Shown: piece after piece, positions 8,730 through 15,556 of the stretch | Position numbering within the stretch: position 1 is the first letter of the stretch | Layout of the letters: every line of letters starts with the position of its first letter | NCBI GenBank assembly: GCA_919902475.1 | Contig: CAKKRA010000307.1 | Location: forward strand, 1-17,189 | Source: Nitrospiria bacterium | GTDB taxonomy: Bacteria; Nitrospirota; CAKKRA01; 9FT-COMBO-42-15 | DNA length: 17,189 nucleotides | Direction of reading: 5' to 3' | Notes under the pieces: generated by a model | Database searches by the model: none | The model's input: only the letters and a program-made list of their open reading frames with translations | Told to the model about the DNA's origin: nothing | Made by a program: the position numbers and the translations under genes

Positions 8730-8782
8730 GCAGGGAATTTAGCATAATATCATGGAAAAAACAAGAGCGACTTTATAATAGC

Positions 8783-8812
8783 CTTATATTAAGATAGCAC
8801 TTAAGACGGCAA
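8783..8812 (-). promoter_or_regulatory. Possible promoter of the arg operon
   Basis: On the minus strand TTGCCG (8807-8812) and TATAAG (8783-8788) are 18 bases apart, about 55 bases upstream of argD, inside the only sizeable gap before the operon. Other AT-rich hexamers (TATAAA and TATTAT near 8740-8780) could serve instead. No convincing ArgR box was seen. Confidence 0.3.
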
Positions 8813-8840
8813 AGTAAAAAGCCCCGGATGCGAGAAAATA

Positions 8841-8922
8841 CTGAAACGGTGAAACGGGGAAACTGTGAAGCGGAGACAGTAAAACTTCCCCGTTTCTCCC
8901 CTTCGCCCTTTCTCCGTTTCGG
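8841..8922. repeat. Palindromic element after the radical SAM 2 gene
   Basis: A perfect 11-bp inverted repeat, GAAACGGGGAA (8851-8861) with TTCCCCGTTTC (8886-8896), has ACTGT/ACAGT as an inner pair. GAAACGG recurs just outside on the left, and CCGTTTCGGG on the right. It lies between the stop of radical SAM 2 and the arg promoter region and may end the deacetylase transcript, although no T tract follows. It may also be an inactive short repeat. Confidence 0.6.
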
Positions 8923-8928
8923 GTGTTC

Positions 8929-10215
8929 TTACGAGGCTGTCAGCACCTTCTTCCATGCTCTTCTTAAATCCCAGTTCATCGGCCCAAAGACCATGAGGCT
9001 TCTTCTTAGATTTCCAATCCTCTTTAAGATGGATGGATAGGAATAGAACCTGCTGTTTGCCCAGTCGTGTCCTTGCTGTAACTCTTCCGGCGTCATGCCC
9101 TTTGGCTTATAAACAACATGCTCCATATCATATTTTGACCAGTCCCTTTCAATTATCCTTCCCTCTGCCTCCATCTGCTTATAAATCTCTGTTCCTGGAA
9201 ATGGCGTAAGCACAGGCATAAATGCTGCATCAAGTCTTGCATCCTCTGCAAAACTGACTATCCTTTCAAACACACCCTTGTCATCATAATCGTATCCAAA
9301 GATAAAAGAGCCATGAACGCCAATGCCGTGGTCATGGAGCTTTGAGATGATGTCTTTGTATTTTTGTATCTTGTTGAATGGTTTTCCCATGAGATTAAGA
9401 TTATCCTGATTCAATGTTTCAAAGCCCATGAATAACCCATGACACCCGCTTTCAGATGCAAGTTTTAACAGCTCAGGGTTTTCTGCAATTGTTACAGACG
9501 CCTGACTGACCCATCTCCGTTTCTGTTCCTTTAGCATGGTAAATAGTTTTTTTGCATAAAGCGTATTGCCGACTATATTGTCATCCACAAAAAGGACAAA
9601 TCCTGCTCCAGTTGTTAATCCCTGTACCTCTTTTTCAATCTCCTCTACCGGCCTGAATCTGTATGTGCCGCCATAAAATGCAGTGACAGAGCAGAATTTG
9701 CAGTCATATGGGCAGCCCCTTGTTGTCTGGACAAGATTGATAAAGAAGTAGCTCTTTTGCATAAGAAGGTCACGACGTGGAATAATCAGATCTGATACCT
9801 GCGGAAGAGCGCTGTTTTTGTAAAACCTCTGCGACCTGTTTTTTTTCAGGTCATCCAATACCTTTGGCCAGACGCCCTCTGCCTCACCCTGCACAACTGC
9901 ATCTGCGTGTTGAATTGCCTCCTCAGGCATCCATGTTGCATGAAATCCCCCAAGAACAACCTTCTTCCCCTTTTCCCTGAATCTGTCTGCAATCCCATAA
10001 GCCCTCGGCGCAAGCGGGGTCATAGCTGTAATAGCTGCTATATCTGTATCATCATCATAATTTATGTCTTCAATATTTTCATCCTCTATTGCCACTTCAT
10101 ATTCCTGAGGCGTAAGTCCTGCGAGCGTTGCAAGATTTAATGTTGGAAATCTGAAGTGCATCTGTCTCCAGATGCTGTGCTCCGGCCAGCGGGGAGATAT
10201 TATTTTTATCTTCAT
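8929..10215 (-). CDS. B12-binding radical SAM protein
   Basis: 428 aa. It has an N-terminal cobalamin-binding domain (about residues 1-130, with GGFHATWMPEEA and HADAVVQGEAEGVW) and a radical SAM core with C168-x3-C172-x2-C175 (GCPYDCKFC). VDDNIVG, FMGFETL and LTPFPGTEIY follow, and a DUF4070-like end contains WSKYDMEHVVYKP. It is clearly paralogous to the protein at 1306-3051, block for block, but stops where the other continues into its STAS-like tail. Its ATG directly follows the deacetylase stop (TAGATG), with AGGAAAG upstream, so the two are translated together. That suggests a shared pathway in envelope glycan or lipid modification. The substrate is unknown. Confidence 0.92.
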   Translation of the reverse strand: MKIKIISPRWPEHSIWRQMHFRFPTLNLATLAGLTPQEYEVAIEDENIEDINYDDDTDIAAITAMTPLAPRAYGIADRFREKGKKVVLGGFHATWMPEEAIQHADAVVQGEAEGVWPKVLDDLKKNRSQRFYKNSALPQVSDLIIPRRDLLMQKSYFFINLVQTTRGCPYDCKFCSVTAFYGGTYRFRPVEEIEKEVQGLTTGAGFVLFVDDNIVGNTLYAKKLFTMLKEQKRRWVSQASVTIAENPELLKLASESGCHGLFMGFETLNQDNLNLMGKPFNKIQKYKDIISKLHDHGIGVHGSFIFGYDYDDKGVFERIVSFAEDARLDAAFMPVLTPFPGTEIYKQMEAEGRIIERDWSKYDMEHVVYKPKGMTPEELQQGHDWANSRFYSYPSILKRIGNLRRSLMVFGPMNWDLRRAWKKVLTAS

Positions 10216-11070
10216 CTATACAGCTTTCCTTATTTTATCCCCTTTACCCTCTCCCCTTGTGGGAGAGGGGAGGGTGAGGGGTTGATCACTAATAACAGGG
10301 CTAATGCTAAGAAGCTCGGATACTTTAACAAACTTATAACCGTCTTTTATAAACCTCTCTAAGATTACTGGAAGCGCTTCAACCGTTCCATCCTTTTTCC
10401 TGTTTTCCTTGTCGCATCCGTCGTGCATAACAATAATTGCGCCGTTTGAAACATTATCCAATGCCCTCTTTATTATCCGCTCAGGATTCTGATCTGTTCC
10501 ATCATATGTCCTGAATGTCCAGCCAATCATGTGCATATTCAGGTCTTCAACCATCTTTACAATGCTCGGGTTTCTGAATCCAAGGGGCTGCCTGAAAAGG
10601 TTTGTATTAATGCCTGTAATATTTCTAATCAGATTCTGACACCTGTTTATGTCATGTCTTATTGCAGGAAAGAGGGTGTAAAAGAATCTTCTGTGAGTAT
10701 ATGTGTGATTGCCTATTTCATGTCCTTGCTCCTGTATCCGCTTTACAGCCTCAGGATAGCGCTCAATATTCTTGCCGATTAGAAAAAAGGTGGCAAGGAT
10801 ATTGTATCTTTTTAATATGTCAAGAATCTGTGATGTATAAGGCTCATAAGGACCGTCATCAAAAGTAAGGGCAATCTTCTTTTCATTTCTATTGCCGCGC
10901 CAATAGCTCTTTCCAATAAACTGGCTTCTTACATTGAATACCCCGTACCATGACAGGGCAAACCAGATTAAAAAGATCGCTGCAGCAGAATATGCTGCCC
11001 AGCTTTTATTTAATGCAGCAAGGATGATTATCACTGCTGCGCTTATTATGGTAATCCTTCTGTAATGCAT
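10216..11070 (-). CDS. Membrane-anchored polysaccharide deacetylase (NodB domain)
   Basis: 284 aa. Two hydrophobic helices (about residues 6-24 and 28-43) anchor it, placing the NodB domain outside the cytoplasm. Catalytic motifs of carbohydrate esterase family 4 are present: TFDDGP (69-74) with the catalytic base and metal Asp, NHTYTH (121-126) with the two metal histidines, RQPLGFR (160-166), and VMHDG (214-218) with the catalytic His. It should remove N- or O-acetyl groups from a glycan; the actual substrate cannot be told. The last about 20 residues (from DQPLTLPSPTRGEG) are encoded by a dispersed GC-rich repeat and probably are not part of the original fold. Its stop abuts the ATG of the following radical SAM gene. 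Confidence 0.93.
   Translation of the reverse strand: MHYRRITIISAAVIIILAALNKSWAAYSAAAIFLIWFALSWYGVFNVRSQFIGKSYWRGNRNEKKIALTFDDGPYEPYTSQILDILKRYNILATFFLIGKNIERYPEAVKRIQEQGHEIGNHTYTHRRFFYTLFPAIRHDINRCQNLIRNITGINTNLFRQPLGFRNPSIVKMVEDLNMHMIGWTFRTYDGTDQNPERIIKRALDNVSNGAIIVMHDGCDKENRKKDGTVEALPVILERFIKDGYKFVKVSELLSISPVISDQPLTLPSPTRGEGKGDKIRKAV
10233..10284. repeat. Dispersed GC-rich repeat inside the deacetylase 3' end
   Basis: The core hairpin is CCCTCTCCC (10247-10255), loop CTTGT, GGGAGAGGG (10261-10269), with further G-rich sequence (GAGGGTGAGGGG) to 10281. The same hairpin and loop recur at 17067-17089, and a close variant lies at 6577-6597. Read on the minus strand it encodes LTLPSPTRGEG. Confidence 0.85.
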
Positions 11071-11139
11071 AATACTACAAACTAACTACTAACTTTATCA
11101 GAACAAATGATAATTTACAATATCTTTTTGAGCAGCAGA

Positions 11140-11165
11140 GGCGGGTTTCAAATCCGCCCCTTTTT
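11140..11165 (+). terminator. Hairpin with T tract, terminator-like or a REP-type palindrome
   Basis: GGCGGGTTT (11140-11148) and AAATCCGCC (11150-11158) can pair with one G-U, leaving a loop of about seven bases when the inner pairs are opened, then CC and five Ts. It has the form of a + strand intrinsic terminator, yet no + strand gene precedes it: it sits between divergent genes. It may simply shield the toxin-antitoxin promoter, or be another dispersed palindrome. Confidence 0.45.
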
Positions 11166-11178
11166 CAGTAGAAATCCT

Positions 11179-11208
11179 TTGACACCAAAGTAGGAATAAT
11201 TATATAAT
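11179..11208 (+). promoter_or_regulatory. Consensus sigma-70 promoter of the toxin-antitoxin pair
   Basis: TTGACA (11179-11184) and TATAAT (11203-11208) are both perfect consensus hexamers, 18 bases apart, giving a start near 11215 and a leader of about 20 bases that contains AAGGAGGAA before the antitoxin ATG. A 10-bp palindrome, ATTATATAAT (11199-11208), overlaps the -10 and is a candidate operator for autoregulation by the AbrB-type antitoxin. Confidence 0.8.
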
Positions 11209-11236
11209 GTAATAAAAAAATAAAAAGGAGGAAATA

Positions 11237-11494
11237 ATGCCAATTGCAGTATTAACATCAAAAGGTCAGATGACTATACCGAAAGAGATAAGAAAGGCCT
11301 TAAACCTTAAGCCGTCAGAAAAGGTTATTATTGTTGTTGAGGGTAATCAGGCTGTTATCAAGCCTCTGCGGGGCAATATTTTGGATATTGCCGGGTCAGT
11401 AAGCCTCACTGATGAGGAAAAGCCAATAGATTTCCGCAAGGTCAGGGAAGATGTGAGAAAAAAGATTGCTAAAAAAGCAGCAACAGGAAGGTAG
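11237..11494 (+). CDS. AbrB/SpoVT-family antitoxin
   Basis: 85 aa. Residues 1-46 form a swapped-hairpin AbrB DNA-binding domain: LTSKGQMTIPKEIRKALNL, then a strand-rich part (KVIIVVEGNQAVIKPL). The charged C-terminal part (after about 55) would wrap around and neutralise the toxin. A strong ribosome binding site (AGGAGG) lies six bases before the ATG. It precedes the PIN gene by four bases, the usual antitoxin-first order. Antitoxins of this type normally repress their own promoter together with the toxin. It could be called vapB by context, but the AbrB fold is shared with MazE and other antitoxins. Confidence 0.9.
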   Translation: MPIAVLTSKGQMTIPKEIRKALNLKPSEKVIIVVEGNQAVIKPLRGNILDIAGSVSLTDEEKPIDFRKVREDVRKKIAKKAATGR

Positions 11495-11498
11495 GCTG

Positions 11499-11906
11499 AT
11501 GATTAAGAAATTTGTTGATACAAATATATTTCTCAGGTATTTAACCAAAGACGATGGCTCTAAATTTGACAAATGCAGAGAGCTCTTTAAAAAAGCAGTT
11601 GATGGCAGGATAGCCCTCGCAACATCCGGAATCGTAATTGCTGAGCTGATATGGACACTGCTTTCATATTATAAACTATCAAAGGCAGATGTTATTGAAA
11701 AGATTTCAATCATAGTTGCTACTGAAAGCCTGCATATCCCTGATAAGGATATTATCGCAGATGCCATTGTCCTTTACAGCAGAAAGAATATTGATTACAT
11801 TGACGCCTACAATGCAGAGTTTGTAAAATATTATGACTACAGCGAGATTTATTCCTATGATAAAGACTTTGATGCAATAGAGGGGATTAAAAGAATAGAA
11901 CCCTAA
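11499..11906 (+). CDS. vapC: PIN-domain ribonuclease toxin (VapC family)
   Basis: 135 aa from the chosen ATG at 11499, which has AGGAAGG eight bases upstream; a longer frame beginning at 11466 inside the antitoxin gene lacks such a site. The four acidic residues of PIN nucleases are visible: D7 (KFVDTNIFLRYL), E49 (VIAELIWTLL), D102 (IDYIDAYNAEF) and D121 (YSYDKDFD). Such toxins cut tRNA or rRNA in a Mg2+-dependent way when released from the antitoxin. The gene follows the antitoxin with a four-base gap, so they form one transcript. The targeted RNA cannot be deduced. Confidence 0.9.
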   Translation: MIKKFVDTNIFLRYLTKDDGSKFDKCRELFKKAVDGRIALATSGIVIAELIWTLLSYYKLSKADVIEKISIIVATESLHIPDKDIIADAIVLYSRKNIDYIDAYNAEFVKYYDYSEIYSYDKDFDAIEGIKRIEP

Positions 11907-11909
11907 TAA

Positions 11910-11990
11910 ATGAAAAAACGGCTTATCATAATGGGCGCTGCGGGCTGGGACAAGGATATTCTAAATATCTTTACAAAAGGTAATGGTTGA
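11910..11990 (+). pseudogene. Possible remnant of a nucleotide-binding protein gene (26 codons)
   Basis: Three bases after the PIN stop an ATG opens a 26-codon frame beginning MKKRLIIMGAAGWD, which resembles the N-terminal nucleotide-binding strand and loop (RVIIMGAAGRDFHNFN type) of the cyclic 2,3-diphosphoglycerate synthetase/GTPase-like family. It then degenerates and stops at TGA 11988-11990. No continuation was found in the other frames before the next gene. It may be a decayed gene start left by an insertion or deletion, or chance. Confidence 0.3.
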
Positions 11991-11998
11991 TTTATCAT
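11970..11998 (+). promoter_or_regulatory. Possible sigma-70 promoter of the sensory operon
   Basis: TTTACA (11970-11975) and TATCAT (11993-11998) are 17 bases apart, each 5 of 6 to consensus. The start would be near 12006, leaving a short leader with GGAG before the ATG at 12027. Confidence 0.45.
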
Positions 11999-12026
11999 TA
12001 TATTAAACTGATACGGAGTGAGGGAT

Positions 12027-12953
12027 ATGCATAAAATAATTATTTTGTGCCTGATACTATTCTTTGGTTTCTTGTCACCTGACTCACTCTATTGCTTAGA
12101 GCCTCCCAAAAAGAAAGTCCTTTCAATCGGCAGGGCTACTAATGATGTAATCAGCCAGCAGAAGAAGCTTGAACCAATCATAACTTATCTATCAGCTAAG
12201 CTTAAGGATATCGGCATTGAACGAGGCGAGGTTGTTCTTGCTGGTGATAATAAGGTCTCAAGCCTCATCAGGCTTGTTAAAGAAGGGAATATAGACATTA
12301 TATTTGAGAGCCCGCTTATAGCCACCTTATTAAAGGTTGAGGCGGACGCAGTCCCGATTCTTACTATATGGAGGGAAGGCGTTGGAGAATATAACAGCCT
12401 TATAATTGTTAGAAAAGACAGCGGCATACAAAAGATAGAAGACCTGAAAGGAAAGTTGGTTGCCTTTAAGGATCCCGGCTCAAACTCAGGCTATTTTCTC
12501 CCTCAGATTGGTCTGAAGGCAAAGGGGCTTGAAATGATTGAGCTCTCTTCTTTTAATTCAATTGTTCCTAAAGATAAGGTAGGTTATGTCTTTGCAGGCT
12601 CAGAGCTGAATATCTCAAGCTGGGTATTCTATAAAAAGGCTGCTGCCGGGGCATTAAGCAATCTTGCATGGGTATCGCCTAAGGATGTCCCACAGTCTTA
12701 CAAAAAAGATTTTAGGATAATTTATGAGTCTCAGAAGAGGCCTGAGTTTATAGTGCTTGTAAGGCCGGGGCTTGACAAAAGGCTTGTGGAGAGGATTAAG
12801 GAAGAATTTCTTATGATGGATAAGAGTGAGGCGGGGAGAGAGGCGCTTAAGTCATATGAGTTTAACAAATTTATTGAGCCAGAGGACGGCTCATGGAATT
12901 TCATGACAGAAATTGAAAAGCAATTGAAAGTTAGCGGAGAGAGATTTCAATAA
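12027..12953 (+). CDS. PhnD-like periplasmic substrate-binding protein
   Basis: 308 aa. A signal peptide (residues 1 to about 24, MHKIIILCLILFFGF core) is followed by a type 2 periplasmic-binding fold of the phosphate/phosphonate (PhnD/SsuA) group. Visible family blocks are the first strand with SIGRATND, the LEPIITYLSAKL helix, GNIDIIFESPLIA, the hinge region YNSLIIVRKDSGIQKIEDLKGKLVAFKDPGS (in parts), and RPEFIVLVRPGLD. The ATG at 12027 has GGAG eight bases upstream; a GTG nine bases earlier is less likely. No transporter permease or ATPase gene is nearby. Instead it is followed after two bases by a sensor kinase, so it probably delivers a ligand signal to that kinase, much as the PhnD-like part of TtrS-type kinases does. 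The ligand is unknown. Confidence 0.88.
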   Translation: MHKIIILCLILFFGFLSPDSLYCLEPPKKKVLSIGRATNDVISQQKKLEPIITYLSAKLKDIGIERGEVVLAGDNKVSSLIRLVKEGNIDIIFESPLIATLLKVEADAVPILTIWREGVGEYNSLIIVRKDSGIQKIEDLKGKLVAFKDPGSNSGYFLPQIGLKAKGLEMIELSSFNSIVPKDKVGYVFAGSELNISSWVFYKKAAAGALSNLAWVSPKDVPQSYKKDFRIIYESQKRPEFIVLVRPGLDKRLVERIKEEFLMMDKSEAGREALKSYEFNKFIEPEDGSWNFMTEIEKQLKVSGERFQ

Positions 12954-12955
12954 AA

Positions 12956-14404
12956 ATGCTTAAATTTAACAGTATCAAAACAAAGCTTGTTTTGTTTAGC
13001 ATCTTTTTAATATTACTAACAGCAGTGATTTTTATAGGCATCGTAATTAACCTTGACCGTAAGAATCTCTCTGATGTCAGAAAAGACTCCAAAGCCCTTA
13101 TGAAGACCTCCTTGCAGGCTGAATGGGAGGCCAAATCGCGCGCCATGACAGTCCTTCTGTCTAACAGGCTTATCCAGCCAATGTATAATTTTGACATCTT
13201 TGAGGTAAGGTATATTATCATGACAACCATAGAAAAGGACATCAGCTATATTTATGTTCATGATAAAGAGGGCAGGCTTTTGGCTGCTGATGTTAAAGGG
13301 TCTGAAACAAGGGGGGCTGAGCTGATGGGAAAAGCGCTTGATGATGAGCTCACAAAAAAGGCAATTGCTGCCAGCGAGATGCTGGTTCAGAAGCAAGGCA
13401 ATATTATTGATATTGCATCACCCATTGTTCTCGGCCAGAAAAAGCTGGCTGTTGTGCGAATTGGATTTTCTACCGGGGGGATTCAAAATACTATTGCAGA
13501 AATGACTAAAGAACTTGAAGGTGGTCTTGACAAGGCAGTCATTACAGCAATCAATTATACCCTCCTTGCTGGAATAATAGTAGCAATTCCAATAATAGCT
13601 GTTGTACTCATATTTACAAAAAGACTGCTCACGCCAGTCTATGCCTTAATTGACGGGACAAGGAGGGCGGCAGCAGGAGACCTCACATATAAGATAGATG
13701 TAAAATCAAGGGATGAAATAGGCAAATTGGCAGATTCCTTTAATAAGATGACAGAAGATATGCAAAAATATCAGGCAGAGAAAGAGAAGATGCTGAAAGA
13801 CATGCATGACGGCATAGGCGGCATAACTACAAATATCAAACTGCTATCTGAAATGGCGCAGAGCAGGTCATCCATTAAAGAGGCAAGGAATACACTCAAG
13901 ACAATATCAGAGCTTGCAAAGGAGGGCCTCTCAGAGATAAGGAGTCTTATATACAGCCTGGATGTCAAGGAGACAAGCTGGCGGAGCCTGATAGCAGAAC
14001 TCAGGGGCTTTGGCAGCAGCATGATTGAACCACACAATATGTCTTTTAATATGAAGTCATCTGTTGAGGATGTCAGAGAACAGGCGAGCAGCCTTCTCTA
14101 TTTGAATATCTTCAGAACCTTTAAAGAGGCTCTTACCAATATAGTGAAGCATTCAAAGGCAAAATCTGTAGAGGCCGCCTTGTCAGTAAACACTGCTAAT
14201 ATTACCCTTGCCATAAAAGACGATGGGATAGGTTTCAAAGAGGATGAGAAAGGAAGGGGCAGGGGTATTTCAAATATGACTGTTCGGGCAAAAGAGCTCG
14301 GCGGTCAGTTGACAATCATATCTGATAACGGCGCCTGTGTAACACTTGAGATACCTATACCCATAAAATACCCTGATAAGGGTATGGAGTTGGGGCAGCC
14401 ATAG
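12956..14404 (+). CDS. Membrane sensor histidine kinase (NarX/HPK7 type)
   Basis: 482 aa. TM1 spans about residues 11-32, and a periplasmic Cache-like sensor (about 33-200) contains YIYVHDKEGRLLAAD and ASPIVLGQKKLAVVRIGF. TM2 is about 201-221, followed by HAMP (222-275, DEIGKLADSFNKM). The HisKA_3 dimerisation domain carries phospho-acceptor H284 in DMHDGIGG. The HATPase domain has the N box (KEALTNIVKHSKA, 390-402), the G1 box DDGIGF (422-427) and the G2 box GRGRGISNM (433-441). It should autophosphorylate and pass phosphate to the NarL-type regulator encoded downstream. The ATG lies two bases after the binding-protein stop, with GGAGAGAG inside that gene's end as ribosome binding site, so the two are coupled. 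Confidence 0.95.
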   Translation: MLKFNSIKTKLVLFSIFLILLTAVIFIGIVINLDRKNLSDVRKDSKALMKTSLQAEWEAKSRAMTVLLSNRLIQPMYNFDIFEVRYIIMTTIEKDISYIYVHDKEGRLLAADVKGSETRGAELMGKALDDELTKKAIAASEMLVQKQGNIIDIASPIVLGQKKLAVVRIGFSTGGIQNTIAEMTKELEGGLDKAVITAINYTLLAGIIVAIPIIAVVLIFTKRLLTPVYALIDGTRRAAAGDLTYKIDVKSRDEIGKLADSFNKMTEDMQKYQAEKEKMLKDMHDGIGGITTNIKLLSEMAQSRSSIKEARNTLKTISELAKEGLSEIRSLIYSLDVKETSWRSLIAELRGFGSSMIEPHNMSFNMKSSVEDVREQASSLLYLNIFRTFKEALTNIVKHSKAKSVEAALSVNTANITLAIKDDGIGFKEDEKGRGRGISNMTVRAKELGGQLTIISDNGACVTLEIPIPIKYPDKGMELGQP

Positions 14405-14434
14405 TGATAATGTATTGCAATCTAAAACTTTTCC

Positions 14435-14537
14435 TGTCATTCCCGCAGCGTTTTTGAGCGGGAATCCAGCCTGCTCCTGAATGTTTCTGTCATGGGTGTA
14501 AGACATGGATTCCTGCCAGAGGCACGCAGGAATGACA
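14435..14537. mobile_element. MITE/REP-like palindromic element between kinase and regulator genes
   Basis: About 103 bp. The ends are inverted: TGTCATTCCCGC at 14435-14446 and GCAGGAATGACA at 14526-14537, one mismatch. Two inner hairpins are CCCGCAGCGTTTTTGAGCGGG, with GGAATCC beside it, and GGATTCCTGCCAGAGGCACGCAGG. It has no coding capacity. The TGTCATTCCCGC...GCGGGAATCCAG pattern is a widespread short palindromic repeat class in bacteria. It pushes the regulator start 184 bases away from the kinase stop. Confidence 0.8.
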
Positions 14538-14588
14538 TACTTACAATTTTTGAATTTGTTTGGGATTTTGAATTTAGGATTTTTAATT

Positions 14589-15212
14589 ATGAATATTGCA
14601 ATTGTAGAAGACGACCCACTTTTGCGTGAGAACCTCAAGCTCCTTTTGAGCGGAGAAAAGAATATAACTATTTTAGGCGCATGGGGCTCTGCTGAAGAGG
14701 CATTGCCTGCTTTTAAAAAGCTTTCCTTTGATATCATGCTTGTTGACCTCGGACTGCCCGGCATGTCAGGCATTGAACTGATAAAAAAAATAAAAGAAGG
14801 CAGGCCTGAGATTGAGATAATGGCGCATACTGTATTTGAGGACAGGAATAATGTATTTTCTGCAATAAAAGCAGGCGCATCAGGATATATCTTAAAAGGC
14901 AGCTCGCCGAGAGAGCTTATTGAGGCGCTTCACAGCCTCTATCAGGGCGGAGCGCCCATGAGCCCTAAAATCGCAAGAAAATTGATAATGGAATTTCAGG
15001 ACGAAGGGGCGAGCGAAGAATATCTGTTAAGTCACAGGGAAAAAGAGATAGTAAAATGTACAGAAAACGGACTCGCATATAAAGAAATCGCAGAGAAGCT
15101 AAGTATAAGCCCTCATACAGTCCACACCCACATAAAGAAAATCTACGAAAAGCTCCATGTCAAAAACAGGCAGGAAGCCCTTACAACTGCAAGAAAAAAA
15201 GGCATCATCTGA
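14589..15212 (+). CDS. NarL/FixJ-family response regulator
   Basis: 207 aa. The receiver domain (1-120) has the acidic pair D8-D9 in IVEDDPLL, phospho-acceptor D53 in LVDLGLPGMSG, T81 and K103 (GYILKGSS). A LuxR-type helix-turn-helix (about 143-207) reads SHREKEIVKCTENGLAYKEIAEKL, split here by the recognition helix SISPHTVHTHIKKIY and then LHVKNRQEA. It is the expected partner of the HisKA_3 kinase upstream. The ATG at 14589 is chosen because the receiver begins there and AGGA precedes it by nine bases; the open frame extending back to 14505 runs into the palindromic element and is not coding. Promoter targets cannot be read from the sequence; the divergent spacing suggests nearby genes such as 15557-15949 as candidates. 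Confidence 0.95.
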   Translation: MNIAIVEDDPLLRENLKLLLSGEKNITILGAWGSAEEALPAFKKLSFDIMLVDLGLPGMSGIELIKKIKEGRPEIEIMAHTVFEDRNNVFSAIKAGASGYILKGSSPRELIEALHSLYQGGAPMSPKIARKLIMEFQDEGASEEYLLSHREKEIVKCTENGLAYKEIAEKLSISPHTVHTHIKKIYEKLHVKNRQEALTTARKKGII

Positions 15213-15261
15213 GCATAGAGCATAGAGAATGCCCTTTATTCTTGGCTCTTAGCTCTTGCTC
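15211..15261 (+). terminator. Imperfect hairpin after the response regulator
   Basis: GAGCATAGAGCATAGAG (15211-15227) partly pairs with CTCTTAGCTCTTGCTC (15246-15261), and the left arm itself is a direct repeat of AGAGCAT. No long T tract follows. It may end the regulator transcript or may be a diverged dispersed repeat. Confidence 0.3.
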
Positions 15262-15556
15262 CCCCATACCCATTAAATACCCCTTTAAGGCGATTGTATA
15301 AGACCCATCTTTCTTATATCCTGACTCCAGCATCAGGGAAATTTAAAAAAATAAAATTTTATAAAAATGTCGGCCAGACGACAAAAATCTGTCGCATAGG
15401 CGCTTGAAGTCAGATGCGTGTAGAGATATATTTACTGCCAGAAACTGGAAGCGCTAAGCATCACAGAGTCATAGTATCATAAAGGGTCAAAACAAAAACA
15501 TTGATACTTTGACGCTCTGACACTTGGACACTTTAAGGGAGAAAGGAGGTGCAATT
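15213..15556. other. Intergenic region, 344 bases, AT-rich with regulatory signs
   Basis: No gene is seen. In order it holds the hairpin after the regulator, and an AT-rich tract (15341-15367) with the palindrome ATAAAATTTTAT (15351-15362). CGACA-N6-TGTCG lies near 15380-15395. Then come a candidate promoter (15404-15432) and an imperfect inverted repeat in the presumed leader, CAGAGTCATAGTATCA (15464-15479) with TGATACTTTGACGCTCTG (15502-15519). Confidence 0.5.
15404..15432 (+). promoter_or_regulatory. Possible sigma-70 promoter upstream of the DUF3108-like gene
   Basis: TTGAAG (15404-15409) and TATATT (15427-15432) are 17 bases apart. A start near 15440 would give a leader of about 115 bases containing the inverted repeat at 15464-15519. 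Confidence 0.35.

Noticed and set aside
8730..8928. ArgR operator upstream of argD
   Set aside because: No sequence close to the TGAAT-N-ATTCA pattern was found; control of the operon cannot be assigned from the sequence.
14505..14588. 28-codon upstream extension of the response regulator
   Set aside because: Most of it translates the palindromic element; the receiver domain and ribosome binding site fit ATG 14589.
15244..15262. Apparent sigma-54-like TTGGC...TTGC after the response regulator
   Set aside because: The GG and GC are 12 bases apart instead of 10 and the CAC is missing.
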